64,000 bases of DNA from Paucibacter sp. KCTC 42545. Lineage in GTDB: Bacteria; Pseudomonadota; Gammaproteobacteria; Burkholderiales; Burkholderiaceae_C. Positions 1-9,068 of this stretch are shown here, in pieces. The notes below the pieces were generated by a model that saw only the letters and a list, made by a program, of their open reading frames with translations, was not told where the DNA came from and did no database searches. The first letter of the stretch is position 1, and each line of letters starts with the position of its first letter. Location of the stretch: positions 3,906,001 to 3,970,000 of the forward strand of contig NZ_CP013692.1 in NCBI RefSeq assembly GCF_001477625.1. The letters run 5' to 3'. Position numbers and translations under genes: made by a program.

Positions 1-245
1 TGGCCGTTTGGCCCTGGTACGGCGCCTTGGTCAAAGGCCAGCTTTACGAAGCCGGCGAGTTCCTGCAAGTGCAGGACTATCGCCATGTGATCCGCTGGGC
101 GGACGAAATCGCCGCGCGGCCGGCGGTGCAGCGCGGCCGCAAGGTCAACCGCTTCTGGGGTGAACCGTCCAGCCAATTGCACGAACGCCATGAGGCCTCG
201 GACTTCAACACCAAGACGCAGGACAAGCTGGCGACGCCGGGCTGA
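1..245 (+). CDS. yghU: Glutathione-dependent disulfide-bond oxidoreductase, YghU type (3' end only)
   Basis: Only the last 80 or so residues lie in the window; the frame is open from base 3 and the gene begins upstream. The readable start AVWPWYGALVKGQLY and the following EFLQVQDYRHVIRWADEIAARP match the C-terminal helical domain of YghU/YfcG-type glutathione transferases, which reduce disulfides with two bound glutathiones instead of conjugating xenobiotics. The ending RPAVQRGRKVNRFWG is also typical of this family. The gene stops 47 bases before another glutathione S-transferase on the same strand, so the two may be co-transcribed. The active-site half of the protein is not visible, so activity cannot be judged here. 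Confidence 0.85.
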   Translation, partial: AVWPWYGALVKGQLYEAGEFLQVQDYRHVIRWADEIAARPAVQRGRKVNRFWGEPSSQLHERHEASDFNTKTQDKLATPG

Positions 246-292
246 GTCCGCGGCTCCGCCACCCTTCCCACTTCAGCAGCAAGGCCACACCG

Positions 293-928
293 ATGAGCAT
301 CACCCTCTACGACTGCGCCACCGCACCCAGCCCGCGCCGCGCCCGCATTCTGCTGGCCGAGAAAGGCATTCCCCATGCCACCGTGCAAGTGGATCTGCGC
401 CAGGGCGAGCAACTCGGCGAGGCCTATCGCCGCATCAATCCGCAATGCACCGTGCCGGCCCTGATCACCGAGGACGGCCTGCTGCTGAGCGATAACGCGG
501 CCATCACGGCCTACCTCGAAGCCGCCTACCCCGAGCCACCCTTGCTGGGCCGCAACCCGCAAGAGAAGGCCGAGATTGCCAGCTGGCAGTGGCGCATCGA
601 GTTCGAGGGCCTGATGGCCATTGCCGAGGCCTTGCGCAATAGCGCCCCCGCCATGGCCGGGCGCGCCCTGCCCGGGCCGGTGGGCTATGCGCAGATCCCG
701 GAACTGGCGCAGCGAGGATTGCTGCGGGTACAGCAGTTTTTCGACACGCTCAACGAGCGCCTGGCCGGCCGCGACTTCATCGCCAGCGAGCGCTTCAGCG
801 TTGCCGACATCACAGCCGTGGTGGCGGTGGACTTTGCGCGCATCGTCAAGCTCAAACCCGGCGAGGCGCATCCGCATTTGCTGCGCTGGCGCGCCGCGAT
901 GGCTGAGCGGCCATCGATGGCGCTGTAG
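293..928 (+). CDS. Glutathione S-transferase family protein
   Basis: A 211-residue soluble protein of normal GST length. The N-terminal thioredoxin-like domain (about residues 1-80) starts MSITLYDCATAPSPRRARIL and has the cis-proline segment CTVPALI and the glutathione-contacting LLLSDNAAITAYLE (E/D-S equivalent). The all-helical C-terminal domain (about 90-205) carries the N-capping motif region FSVADITAVVAVDFA. It likely conjugates or reduces small electrophiles in the cytoplasm; the substrate cannot be told from sequence. It directly follows a YghU-type gene, so a stress-related unit of two GST-fold enzymes is plausible. The ribosome binding site is weak (AAGG). Confidence 0.9.
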   Translation: MSITLYDCATAPSPRRARILLAEKGIPHATVQVDLRQGEQLGEAYRRINPQCTVPALITEDGLLLSDNAAITAYLEAAYPEPPLLGRNPQEKAEIASWQWRIEFEGLMAIAEALRNSAPAMAGRALPGPVGYAQIPELAQRGLLRVQQFFDTLNERLAGRDFIASERFSVADITAVVAVDFARIVKLKPGEAHPHLLRWRAAMAERPSMAL

Positions 929-969
929 CTGCGGCGCGCACTGACGCGGCCGGGTAACTCAGGCGGCGC

Positions 970-1389
970 TCAGACGGATGGCGGCTGAGTGGGTGCGGGA
1001 GTTTGCGCAGGTGTTGAGGTCACGGCCTGCACCACCTCCGCCGCGCTGCGGAAGGCTTCTACGGCCATGGGCACGCCGCAGTAAATGGTGGCGTGCAGCA
1101 GCACTTCCTGTATCTCCTGCACCGTGGCGCCGTTGTTGAGGGCGCCGCGCACATGGCCTTTGAGCTCATGTTGGCGGCCCAGCGCCGTCAACATGGCAAC
1201 CGTGACCAGGCTGCGCGTCTTCAAGTCCAGGCCCGGCCGCAACCAGGTTTCGCCCCAGGCGTTGCGGGTGATGTGCTGCTGCAGCGGGGCGGTGAAGTCG
1301 GTCTGCGCGGCAAAGGCGGCCGCCACAAAGTCCTCACCCATCACCTGCTTGCGCATGGCAAGCCCTTGCTCGAATTGCGCGTCACTCAT
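970..1389 (-). CDS. Carboxymuconolactone decarboxylase (CMD) family protein
   Basis: A protein of about 139 residues matching the small PcaC-like CMD family. The segment from NAWGETWLRPGLDLKTRSL through AMLTALGRQHELKGHVRGAL and a following VLLHATIYCGVPMAVEAF reproduces the family core, including the conserved E-x3-H pair in the helix HELKGH. PcaC decarboxylates 4-carboxymuconolactone in the protocatechuate branch of the beta-ketoadipate pathway, but no other pca genes are nearby, so the substrate is open. I start at the ATG at 1389 because GGGGGAG sits just upstream; an in-frame TTG five codons earlier is less likely. The C-terminal tail is rich in T, P and Q and not conserved. Confidence 0.85.
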   Translation of the reverse strand: MSDAQFEQGLAMRKQVMGEDFVAAAFAAQTDFTAPLQQHITRNAWGETWLRPGLDLKTRSLVTVAMLTALGRQHELKGHVRGALNNGATVQEIQEVLLHATIYCGVPMAVEAFRSAAEVVQAVTSTPAQTPAPTQPPSV

Positions 1390-1539
1390 GCTGTGCTCCC
1401 CCAAAAAGCATCAAGCATAGTGGGAGCGAAAAAGAACTAAAGGCCGCGCCCGGAGACCTCATGGATGAAGTCGGGTGCGGCCTTCGATTTTGCCCAGGGG
1501 CACCGGCAAATTCGCCAGCGCCCTTTGCTACAGCGCTTT

Positions 1540-1875
1540 TTACTTGGCTTCGGACGGCTTGGCGCTCGGGCGGCCAGCAGCCGTCGGGTAGGCCGACATC
1601 ACGCGCACCGGGTCAGCCTTGTCCAGGTAGGCCGCGTACTGCGGCTCGCTGCAAGCCAGCTTCTTGCCCGCTTGGCGCTCACCCTTGAAATCGCCCTTGT
1701 AGTAGACGAAGTGGTACTCATTGCCTTGTGCCGGCGCGGCACCCAGCTTGCTGTTGCTGGCGGCGGCGCATTCCGAACGCAAGGCCAGCTCTTCAGCAGC
1801 GGCCGACGAGGCCGCCTGGGCCAGCGATGTCAAGCCAGCGGAAAGCAGCAATGCGATAAGCAGTTTGTTTTTCAT
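1540..1875 (-). CDS. Secreted small protein of unknown function
   Basis: A 111-residue protein beginning MKNKLLIALLLSAGLTSLA with a clear Sec signal peptide and an AQA-A type cleavage site near residue 20. The mature part is about 90 residues, charged, with two cysteines (SECAA and LACSEPQ) that could form one disulfide in the periplasm. I do not recognise a family. The conserved-looking middle, NEYHFVYYKGDFKGERQAGKK, contains alternating aromatic residues that suggest beta strands. The C-terminus is a flexible AKPSEAK-like tail. The start at 1875 is chosen because the signal peptide begins there; 15 further upstream codons are open but look like leader. It faces the gene at 2040 divergently. 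Confidence 0.7.
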   Translation of the reverse strand: MKNKLLIALLLSAGLTSLAQAASSAAAEELALRSECAAASNSKLGAAPAQGNEYHFVYYKGDFKGERQAGKKLACSEPQYAAYLDKADPVRVMSAYPTAAGRPSAKPSEAK

Positions 1876-2039
1876 GTTTGGACCTTGATGAAGAAGTTGC
1901 GCGTGACGGAAAGATGACACCGGCGTAGCTTAAAACCAGTCGGGCTGCGGCGCTACCCGCGTTTGCAGGGGCGGCGCGCTGGGTCGAAGTCTTGCGCCGC
2001 AGCAAAGCCTTGGGCCAGTAGCCGGTACACAATCAGCCC

Positions 2040-3008
2040 ATGAACGCCGCCCCTGCCCTGATGCTTCGCCCGCCCGATATCCAGCCCTACCGTCACAGCG
2101 CCAGCGGCACGGACTATGTGCATGTGCTGGACTCCGGCCTGCCCGGCCCCACGGTGATGGTGCAAGCCCTCACCCATGGCAACGAGCTGTGCGGCGCGAT
2201 TGCACTGGACTGGCTGTTCAAGCAAGGCATGGGGCGCAGCGTCCAGCCCTTGATGGGCAAGCTGATTCTCAGCTTCGCCAATGTGGCGGCCTTCGAGCGT
2301 TTCGACGCGCAAGACCCCAATGCCTCGCGCTGTGTCGACGAAGACCTGAACCGGGTCTGGGCCGATGAGGTCTTGTTCGGCCCGGGCGACTCGCTGGAGC
2401 TGCGGCGTGCGCGCCAGCTGCAGCCTTTTGTGGACAGCGCCGACTTGCTGTTCGACATCCATTCGATGCAAGACGCCTGCCGGCCGCTGATGGTGTGCGG
2501 CCTGCTGGACAAGGGCGCGGCCTTCGCCCGCCAGTTGGGCATGCCAGGAGACTTGCTGATCGACACCGGCCACCCCTCCGGCCTGCGCATGCGAGATCGC
2601 GGCGGCTTTGGCGACCCCGGCAGCCCCAAGAACGCCTTGCTGATCGAATGCGGCCAGCACTGGGAAGCCTCCTCCGTGGATGTGGCCATCGACGGCCTGC
2701 TGCGCTTTTTGCGCCTGACCGGCATGGTGGCACCGGCCTGGGCCGAGCAGCACCTGCGCCTGGCCCTGCCCGAGCGCCAGCAACTCATTCGCGTCAATGA
2801 GGCGGTGACGGCGCTGAGCCCCGACTTCCACTTCCTCTTCCCGGTGCGCGGGCTGGACGTGATTGCCGCAGCAGGCACATCCTTCGCGCAAGACGGCGAC
2901 ACCGTGTTTCGCACCCAGCACGACAACACCGTGCTGGTCATGCCCAGCACCAAGCATGGCAAGCGCGGCAACACCATGGTGCGCCTGGGCCGCTTTGAGC
3001 AGGCCTGA
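2040..3008 (+). CDS. Succinylglutamate desuccinylase/aspartoacylase family protein
   Basis: A 322-residue zinc deacylase of the M14-like AstE/AspA fold. The first metal motif THGNE (H46 and E49) follows strand VMVQALTHG, and a later DIHSM supplies the third zinc ligand. DEDLNRVWA is the family's substrate-binding Asn-Arg segment, and ALLIECGQH carries the catalytic glutamate. Members remove acyl groups from N-acyl amino acids. The C-terminal half contains the small beta domain. No arginine-succinyltransferase (ast) genes are present, so it is probably a general N-acyl amino-acid deacylase or related enzyme rather than AstE itself. Cytoplasmic: no signal peptide. Confidence 0.85.
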   Translation: MNAAPALMLRPPDIQPYRHSASGTDYVHVLDSGLPGPTVMVQALTHGNELCGAIALDWLFKQGMGRSVQPLMGKLILSFANVAAFERFDAQDPNASRCVDEDLNRVWADEVLFGPGDSLELRRARQLQPFVDSADLLFDIHSMQDACRPLMVCGLLDKGAAFARQLGMPGDLLIDTGHPSGLRMRDRGGFGDPGSPKNALLIECGQHWEASSVDVAIDGLLRFLRLTGMVAPAWAEQHLRLALPERQQLIRVNEAVTALSPDFHFLFPVRGLDVIAAAGTSFAQDGDTVFRTQHDNTVLVMPSTKHGKRGNTMVRLGRFEQA

Positions 3009-3025
3009 AACACTGAGCCCTGCGC

Positions 3026-3913
3026 TCAGTTGATCTGCACGTCTTGCCGCAAAACCTCCGCCGGGTAGTAGCGTTGCAGCTGGCGCAGCAAGCTGCCGTC
3101 TTGCGCGGCGCGCTGCATGGCCTCGCGCAGGCGTTGGCGCTCCGCCAGGCTCAGGGTTTGGCGCGATAGATAGGCGCCCACCTCTGAGCGGGGCAGGCCC
3201 TGCAAGGGTGTGAAATGGAACTCCCGGCCGAAGGCGCCTCGGCTGTCGGGTGAGGCCTGCGCAGCAGCCTCTGGCACGCTGCCATCGGGCGCCAAGGTCA
3301 GCGCGGAGTACAAAAGACTGGGCGGCAGAATCGTGAAGTCCACCCGGCCGCTGCGCAGCATCTGGCCGACGGTGCGCAGGTCATTAACAAAGTCGATGCG
3401 CTTGTCGGCCTGCAAGGCCTTGAGCAGGCCTTCGTACTCATCGCCCCAGCTGTAGCTGCGCACCATGGCGCCGCGCCATGACTTTTTGGCCAGCAAGGTG
3501 CCCACATCCCTGACCGAGGCCAGCTCACGCGCAGTGCCCAGCGTGATCAAGGTCGGCGTGAGTTTGAGCATGGGCACGAAGTCCGCGCGCGCTTCCCGCT
3601 CCGCAGTGCGCGAGGCGGGCACAAAGACGTCGGCCTCCTGAGTCTCGAAAAACATCAAGGTCACGCGTGCGCGCGGCACGACCGGGAACTGAAACTCGCA
3701 GCGCAGGCCGGCGCTCAACTGCCGCAGCAGTTCGGGGTAGACCCCTTCGATCTTGGCGCCCTCGTTCAGCACCAGCACATTGAAGCCGGTGGGCGCCACC
3801 GGCACGCGAATTGGCTTAGCGCAATCCGCAAACGCAGCAGCGTCAGCGGCCAACAGCAGCGCCCATCCCAGGCAGGAATGCCGCATGCACCGGACCCAAG
3901 TCCTGCACTTCAT
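3026..3913 (-). CDS. Periplasmic solute-binding protein, amino-acid type (SBP_bac_3-like)
   Basis: About 295 residues with an N-terminal signal sequence (hydrophobic CLGWALLLAADAAAFA) and then a bilobal transporter-type substrate-binding domain. Recognisable parts are GVYPELLRQLSAGLRCEF in lobe 1, the ADVFVPASRTAERE segment equivalent to the family's D-x-x-x-x-x-R ligand loop, and KSWRGAMVRSYSWG crossing to lobe 2. It has no permease or ATPase next to it, like many betaproteobacterial orphan SBP_bac_3 proteins that serve other or unknown roles. Start choice is uncertain: ATG at 3913 or ATG at 3886, the latter giving a more standard signal peptide. Confidence 0.75.
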   Translation of the reverse strand: MKCRTWVRCMRHSCLGWALLLAADAAAFADCAKPIRVPVAPTGFNVLVLNEGAKIEGVYPELLRQLSAGLRCEFQFPVVPRARVTLMFFETQEADVFVPASRTAEREARADFVPMLKLTPTLITLGTARELASVRDVGTLLAKKSWRGAMVRSYSWGDEYEGLLKALQADKRIDFVNDLRTVGQMLRSGRVDFTILPPSLLYSALTLAPDGSVPEAAAQASPDSRGAFGREFHFTPLQGLPRSEVGAYLSRQTLSLAERQRLREAMQRAAQDGSLLRQLQRYYPAEVLRQDVQIN

Positions 3914-4089
3914 CCCCAAAGTCGTCCTGTCAACGGCCCTCTGCGTGGCCCTTGGCTTCCCTGCGTTGGATGCTGGGCTCAGATTAGCAGGAATGGCTGA
4001 AGCATGGGGTTCGCGGCAGCACCTGCTTGAGTGAATCGAGACGCCTGTACCAGGCGCGGCTGGCGCACCTTGGCGAACCTGGGCTCAGC

Positions 4090-4458
4090 TCAGCCCATGC
4101 AAAACACATTGAGCTTGTTGCCGTCGAGGTCGCGGAAATAGCCGGCGTAAAAACCTTCGCCGCGCAGGCCCACCGCGCCTTCGTCTTTGCCGCCCAGGGC
4201 CAGGGCCTTGGCATGCACCGCATCCACCTTGGCGCGGCTGTCCACCACCAGGGCAATCATCACGCCATTGCCCACCGTGGCCGGCTCCTTGTTGAAGGGT
4301 GTCATCAAGCCGAAGCCCGGCTTGTCCATGCCCGTGCCCCAGGCATAGCCACGGCCAAAGTCCATGATGCGTTTGATGCCCAAGACGCCGAATACCTCGT
4401 CGTAGAAGGCGCTGGCGCGGGGCAGGTCATTGGTACCTAGCGTGGTGTAGCCGATCAT
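4090..4458 (-). CDS. VOC (glyoxalase/bleomycin resistance) family protein
   Basis: A 122-residue single-module vicinal-oxygen-chelate protein. It opens MIGYTTLGTNDLPRASAFYD, the standard first beta-alpha unit of the fold, and closes with YAGYFRDLDGNKLNVFC, the last strand with the conserved D-x-D/E-G-N metal-side turn. Such proteins act as homodimers on small molecules such as methylglyoxal adducts or antibiotics, and many have no known substrate. The ATG at 4458 is preceded by AGAGG. No functional partner lies next to it. Confidence 0.88.
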   Translation of the reverse strand: MIGYTTLGTNDLPRASAFYDEVFGVLGIKRIMDFGRGYAWGTGMDKPGFGLMTPFNKEPATVGNGVMIALVVDSRAKVDAVHAKALALGGKDEGAVGLRGEGFYAGYFRDLDGNKLNVFCMG

Positions 4459-4646
4459 GTGTGCCTCTTGAATGAGTGGGGAGATGGAGCATGCAACGCG
4501 CGCGCATCGCCTCATGTTGACAAGCGCTACACAGGCCATGCGGTTGATTCGTCGCCCATTATGTCGATCCGTCGCGCGCTGCCGGCACTATCGGTCTGCG
4601 CTGGCGAGACTGGCTCCATCACCCACCCATTCCGATGGAGCTTCAT

Positions 4647-6035
4647 ATGCGTAACTCCCTGAACCGGTTCTCTCTGGCCCTGGCCTTGAGCCTCACGGCT
4701 TCGCTGGCGGCGGCCTACCAACTTGCAGCGGCGCCGGCGGCCGAGGTGTTGCAAGGTGAAGCCCAAACGCTTTCACTCAGCGGCGCCAAGCCGGGCGAGC
4801 AAATCACCCTGCGTCTGAGTCGGCGCGCCGATCTGCCCGGCATGGGCCCATCGCTGCTGCGCGCCGAGGCGGTGTTCCAGGCCGATGCACAGGGCCGCAT
4901 CGACACCAGCCGCCAGGCCCCACTCTCGGGCAACTACAGCGGCATTGACGCCAGCGGACTGTTTTGGTCAGCCTTGCCGGTACGCGGCGAGCCGGCGCCC
5001 GCCTCAGCCGAAACAGGCGAAGCCCGCTTGCAACTGGAAGCCTGGGGTCAGGACACAGCCGGCGCGCCCAAGCCTTTGGCCGAGCAAACGCTGCGCTGGC
5101 TACCCGCCAGGGCGCGAGTCGAGGCCCGTGCCGCTGCCACCCTGCCCGGCGCGCAGCTCATGCTGCCGCTGGAACGTGCGGCGAAGCTACCGGTGGTGAT
5201 CGTCTTGGGCGGATCGGAAGGCGGATCCATCACCTCGCGCCGCTTGGCCGAGGCCTTGGCGGCGCGCGGCTTCGCCGCCCTCGCCCTGCCCTATTTCTCG
5301 CCACCGCGTTGGGGCGCCCAAGGCCCGATGGCACCGGAACTACCCAGCCTGCCAACCAGCTTGGCACGGATCGAACTGAGCCAGCTGGAAACGGTGCGCG
5401 AATGGCTGGGCCAGCAAGCTGAGGTGGATGCGAGTCGCATTGCGCTCTGGGGAGCATCCAAAGGCGCTGAATTCGTGCTGGCCGGCGCCAGCCGCATCGC
5501 CGGTTTCAAAGGCGTGGTGGCCGTGGTGCCCAGCGATGTGATCTGGGAGGGCTTCGACCTGATGCAGGGCGCCATGGCCCAGCCCTCATTCAGCTGGCAT
5601 GGCGAGGCCCTGGCCTTCGTGCCCTACAAGGGCTACCAGGAAGAAGTGGCCGGCTTCATGAGCGGCCAACCGGTGCGCCTGCGCCGCGCCCATGACGCGG
5701 GCCGCGCGGCACAGCCCGAACGCGCCAACGCAGCGCGCATCGAGGTCGAGAAGATCAGCGCGCCGCTGCTCTTGATCGCCGGCAGCGACGATCAGGTCTG
5801 GGATTCCGGTGGCATGGCTCGCGCCATCGCTGCACGGCGCGCAGCAGCTCAGTTGCCCACCGAGCTGCTGCTGTTCGAAGGCGCCGGCCACGGCATCACC
5901 GGCCTGGGCAGCATGCCCACCACGCTGAACAATGCCGGCCCGATGAAGATGGGTGGCCAGCCCGCAGCCGATGCGCAGGCCCAGCGGCAAGGCTGGGCAC
6001 GCACGGTGAGTTTCTTGCGCGAGGTCTTGCGTTGA
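4647..6035 (+). CDS. Acyl-CoA thioester hydrolase / BAAT-type alpha-beta hydrolase with signal peptide
   Basis: A 462-residue protein with an N-terminal signal peptide (MRNSLNRFSLALALSLTASL, cleavage near AAA-Y). The region to about residue 160 is a beta-sandwich like the N-terminal domain of acyl-CoA thioesterases and bile-acid-CoA:amino-acid N-acyltransferases. The C-terminal alpha/beta-hydrolase carries GGSEGG (oxyanion region), the nucleophile in WGASKGAE (S271), an aspartate in GSDDQVW and a histidine in GAGHGITG. The ATG at 4647 has GATGGAG seven bases upstream and is preferred over an ATG four codons earlier. Export to the periplasm is unusual for a thioesterase acting on CoA esters, so the true substrate may be another ester or amide. 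Confidence 0.8.
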   Translation: MRNSLNRFSLALALSLTASLAAAYQLAAAPAAEVLQGEAQTLSLSGAKPGEQITLRLSRRADLPGMGPSLLRAEAVFQADAQGRIDTSRQAPLSGNYSGIDASGLFWSALPVRGEPAPASAETGEARLQLEAWGQDTAGAPKPLAEQTLRWLPARARVEARAAATLPGAQLMLPLERAAKLPVVIVLGGSEGGSITSRRLAEALAARGFAALALPYFSPPRWGAQGPMAPELPSLPTSLARIELSQLETVREWLGQQAEVDASRIALWGASKGAEFVLAGASRIAGFKGVVAVVPSDVIWEGFDLMQGAMAQPSFSWHGEALAFVPYKGYQEEVAGFMSGQPVRLRRAHDAGRAAQPERANAARIEVEKISAPLLLIAGSDDQVWDSGGMARAIAARRAAAQLPTELLLFEGAGHGITGLGSMPTTLNNAGPMKMGGQPAADAQAQRQGWARTVSFLREVLR

Positions 6036-6108
6036 GCGGGGGCGGGCACAGTCGAATGGCTCCCCTTCCGTGTCTTACTCAAGCCTCACGACTCAAGCAC
6101 CCGCGCTC

Positions 6109-6692
6109 TTAGCCCCGGTCAAACTTGAAGACGGCCATGCTGGAAAGCAGGTTCGGGAAGGTACGCACCGACTGGCCGTCCTGAATGCCAAAGCTGTCCA
6201 ACACGCGCAGGCGATTCTTGCGCGCCAGCACCTCGAAATCGGCATAGGTGCCGACGCGAATATTGGGCGTGTCGTACCACTCGTAAGGCAGCACGCGCGT
6301 CACCGGCATGCGGCCAAGCATCACCTGCAAGCGGTTGGGCCAATGCGCAAAATTGGGGAAGCTGACGATGCCGATGCGGCCGACGCGCGCGGTCTCGCGC
6401 AGCATCAACTCGGTATTGCGCAGATGCTGCAGCGTCTCCAGCTGCAAGACCACATCAAAGCTTTGGTCCTCGAAGATGGACAGGCCGTCTTCCAGATTGA
6501 GCTGAATCACATTGACGCCGCGCTGCGCGCAGGCGAGCAGATTGGCGTCATCCAGCTCCACCCCGTAGCCAGTGCAGCCCTTTTCTTTTTGCAGCATGTC
6601 CAGCAAAGCGCCGGTGCCGCAGCCCAGGTCCAAGACCCGCGATCCGGCAGGAACCAGCGCAGCGATCTGCTTCAAAACGCTCTCACTGCTGC

Positions 6693-6696
<4 letters not shown>
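6109..6696 (-). CDS. metW: Methionine biosynthesis protein MetW
   Basis: A 195-residue class I methyltransferase-fold protein. The SAM-binding loop [15 protein letters not shown] lies at about residues 20-34, followed by GVELDD (motif II) and [13 protein letters not shown], typical of MetW. The protein is required with MetX for homoserine acylation in several proteobacteria, probably by forming a complex with it. Its ATG overlaps the metX stop codon by four bases (ATGA), so the two are translationally coupled and both fall under the SAM-II riboswitch upstream of metX. Confidence 0.95.
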
Positions 6697-7844
<1,148 letters not shown>

Positions 7845-7865
7845 AGGAAGAATCCTCCAAAAAGC

Positions 7866-7898
7866 AAAAAACCGGCTCCGCAAAAGCGGACGCCGGTT
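7866..7898 (-). terminator. Intrinsic terminator (probable attenuator) in the metX leader
   Basis: Reading the minus strand, AACCGGC-G-TCCGC, loop TTTT, GCGGA-GCCGGTT is followed by more T residues. This makes a 12-bp stem with a single bulged G and a U-tract, ten bases after the SAM-II aptamer and about eight bases before the metX ribosome binding site. A short upstream segment CTCCG (7902-7906) can pair with CGGAG (7876-7880) inside the stem and could act as antiterminator. It could also simply end transcription arriving from the gene at 8102. Confidence 0.85.
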
Positions 7899-7907
7899 GA
7901 TCGGAGT

Positions 7908-7959
7908 CCCTCTTTAGCTGCATTTGTTAAGCGCCCGCAATTCGGAACAAATCAGCGCT
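7908..7959 (-). promoter_or_regulatory. SAM-II riboswitch upstream of metX
   Basis: The minus strand reads AGCGCTGATTTGTTCC, then GAATTGCGG, GCGCTTAACAAAT, and GCAGCTAAAGAGGG. This matches the SAM-II (metA motif) consensus almost base for base: stem P1 AGCGC/GCGCT, pseudoknot P2 ATTTGTT/AACAAAT, and the invariant GCTAAA followed by a purine run ending GGG. SAM-II binds S-adenosylmethionine and turns down methionine-biosynthesis genes, most often metX or metA. Here the AGAGGG is not the metX ribosome binding site, which lies about 50 bases further on beyond a terminator, so control is probably at transcription. Confidence 0.93.
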
Positions 7960-7968
7960 GTGAGGGCA

Positions 7969-7974
7969 ATTATA
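7969..7974 (-). promoter_or_regulatory. Probable -10 element for metXW
   Basis: A perfect TATAAT lies on the minus strand nine bases before the SAM-II aptamer, so transcription would start at or just before the first stem. No good TTGACA-like -35 hexamer is seen at 16-18 bases upstream (the position reads CACGTA-like). The placement relative to the riboswitch is the main support. Confidence 0.6.
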
Positions 7975-8101
7975 ACGAGCACCCGGATTGCGATACGTGG
8001 CGCGGCCCGGCGCCGACTCCGTGTTTGAGAAAGCACCCAGCATGCCCGAGCCAGGGCGCTTGAATCTCAGCGCAGCCAGGTCGCAGGAATGCCGCCGCAC
8101 C

Positions 8102-9004
8102 TCAAGACTTGAGGCGCGCCTTTTGCAAAAACTTGGCATAGCGGCCATCGGCCTTGAGCCGATCCAAAGCCGCGCGCACATGCTCGGCCTGCAGCTCGCT
8201 GAAGTCGGGAGAGCCGGCCAGCCATACATCCGCCGTGTCAAACGACGGCCCTTCCGCATAGGCCCGCACATCGCGCCCGCCCGCTTGCAAAGCCCCCATG
8301 AACACCGGCTCGGCGGCGTAAACAAGATCGACCGTGCCCTCATCCAGGCGGCGCAGGATGCGCGGGTAATCGGCCTCTTCGATGATGTTTCGGAAGCCCA
8401 GGCTACGCAGGCGTTCACGGCTGAGCGCGCCGCGCAAGACCGCCACCCGCGATTGGCGCAAAGCCTGGTTATCGAGTCGCAAGCGAGACTCGGCATCTTT
8501 CTTGCCGTAGAGGCAGTAGCGCTGCCGGTACAGCACGGCCAGCCACTTCACCGAGGACTCTCGCGCCGGTGAACGCACCAGGGGCGCCATCAGCACCGCG
8601 GGGCCGCGCTGCACCAGGGCGGCGGCGCGGGCAAAGGGGTAGAAGCTGGGTCTCAGATCGTGCCTGAGTTCATGGCCCAGTTCGGCCAGCAATTCGCCCA
8701 GCGCACCCGGCGCACCCGCGCCCTTGGCGTAAATCAGGGGCGGGAACTCGGTGCTGACAAACTGAAAACTCGCTGGCAAAGCGGCCGCTTCGCTGGGCGG
8801 GGCTGGCGTCAAGGCGGCTGGCGCAGGTTCCGCCACAGCGGCTGATGCTGAGGCCGGCCGCTCGGCTTTCGGCGTGGCGCGATCAGGCTCCGGTTCGGCC
8901 GCTTGGCTCAGGCCGCTGGCCAGCGCCAGAGCGGCGAGCAGCCCAGCGAGGCTGCTACGCCACTGGCCAACTTGGAAACCCGTGCTTGCGAACCGCCGCC
9001 ACAT
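8102..9004 (-). CDS. Periplasmic solute-binding protein with Pro/Ala-rich linker
   Basis: A 300-residue exported protein. Residues 1-35 form a signal peptide (SLAGLLAALALASGLSQA), followed by a low-complexity stretch of A, P, E and S to about residue 75, then a type II solute-binding domain of the SBP_bac_3 kind. Landmarks are FVSTEFPPLIYAKGAGAPGA, the AVLMAPLVRSPARES loop carrying the ligand arginine, and SRVAVLRGALSRERLRSLGF at the lobe crossover. No transporter genes adjoin it. It resembles the protein at 3026 in type but is clearly a different sequence. GGAGGCG precedes the ATG well. Confidence 0.8.
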   Translation of the reverse strand: MWRRFASTGFQVGQWRSSLAGLLAALALASGLSQAAEPEPDRATPKAERPASASAAVAEPAPAALTPAPPSEAAALPASFQFVSTEFPPLIYAKGAGAPGALGELLAELGHELRHDLRPSFYPFARAAALVQRGPAVLMAPLVRSPARESSVKWLAVLYRQRYCLYGKKDAESRLRLDNQALRQSRVAVLRGALSRERLRSLGFRNIIEEADYPRILRRLDEGTVDLVYAAEPVFMGALQAGGRDVRAYAEGPSFDTADVWLAGSPDFSELQAEHVRAALDRLKADGRYAKFLQKARLKS

Positions 9005-9068
9005 CTGCGCCTCCGACAGCGCCGACAGGGCGACACCGCGCCACGATTATGCGGCAGGCTTCAAGGCA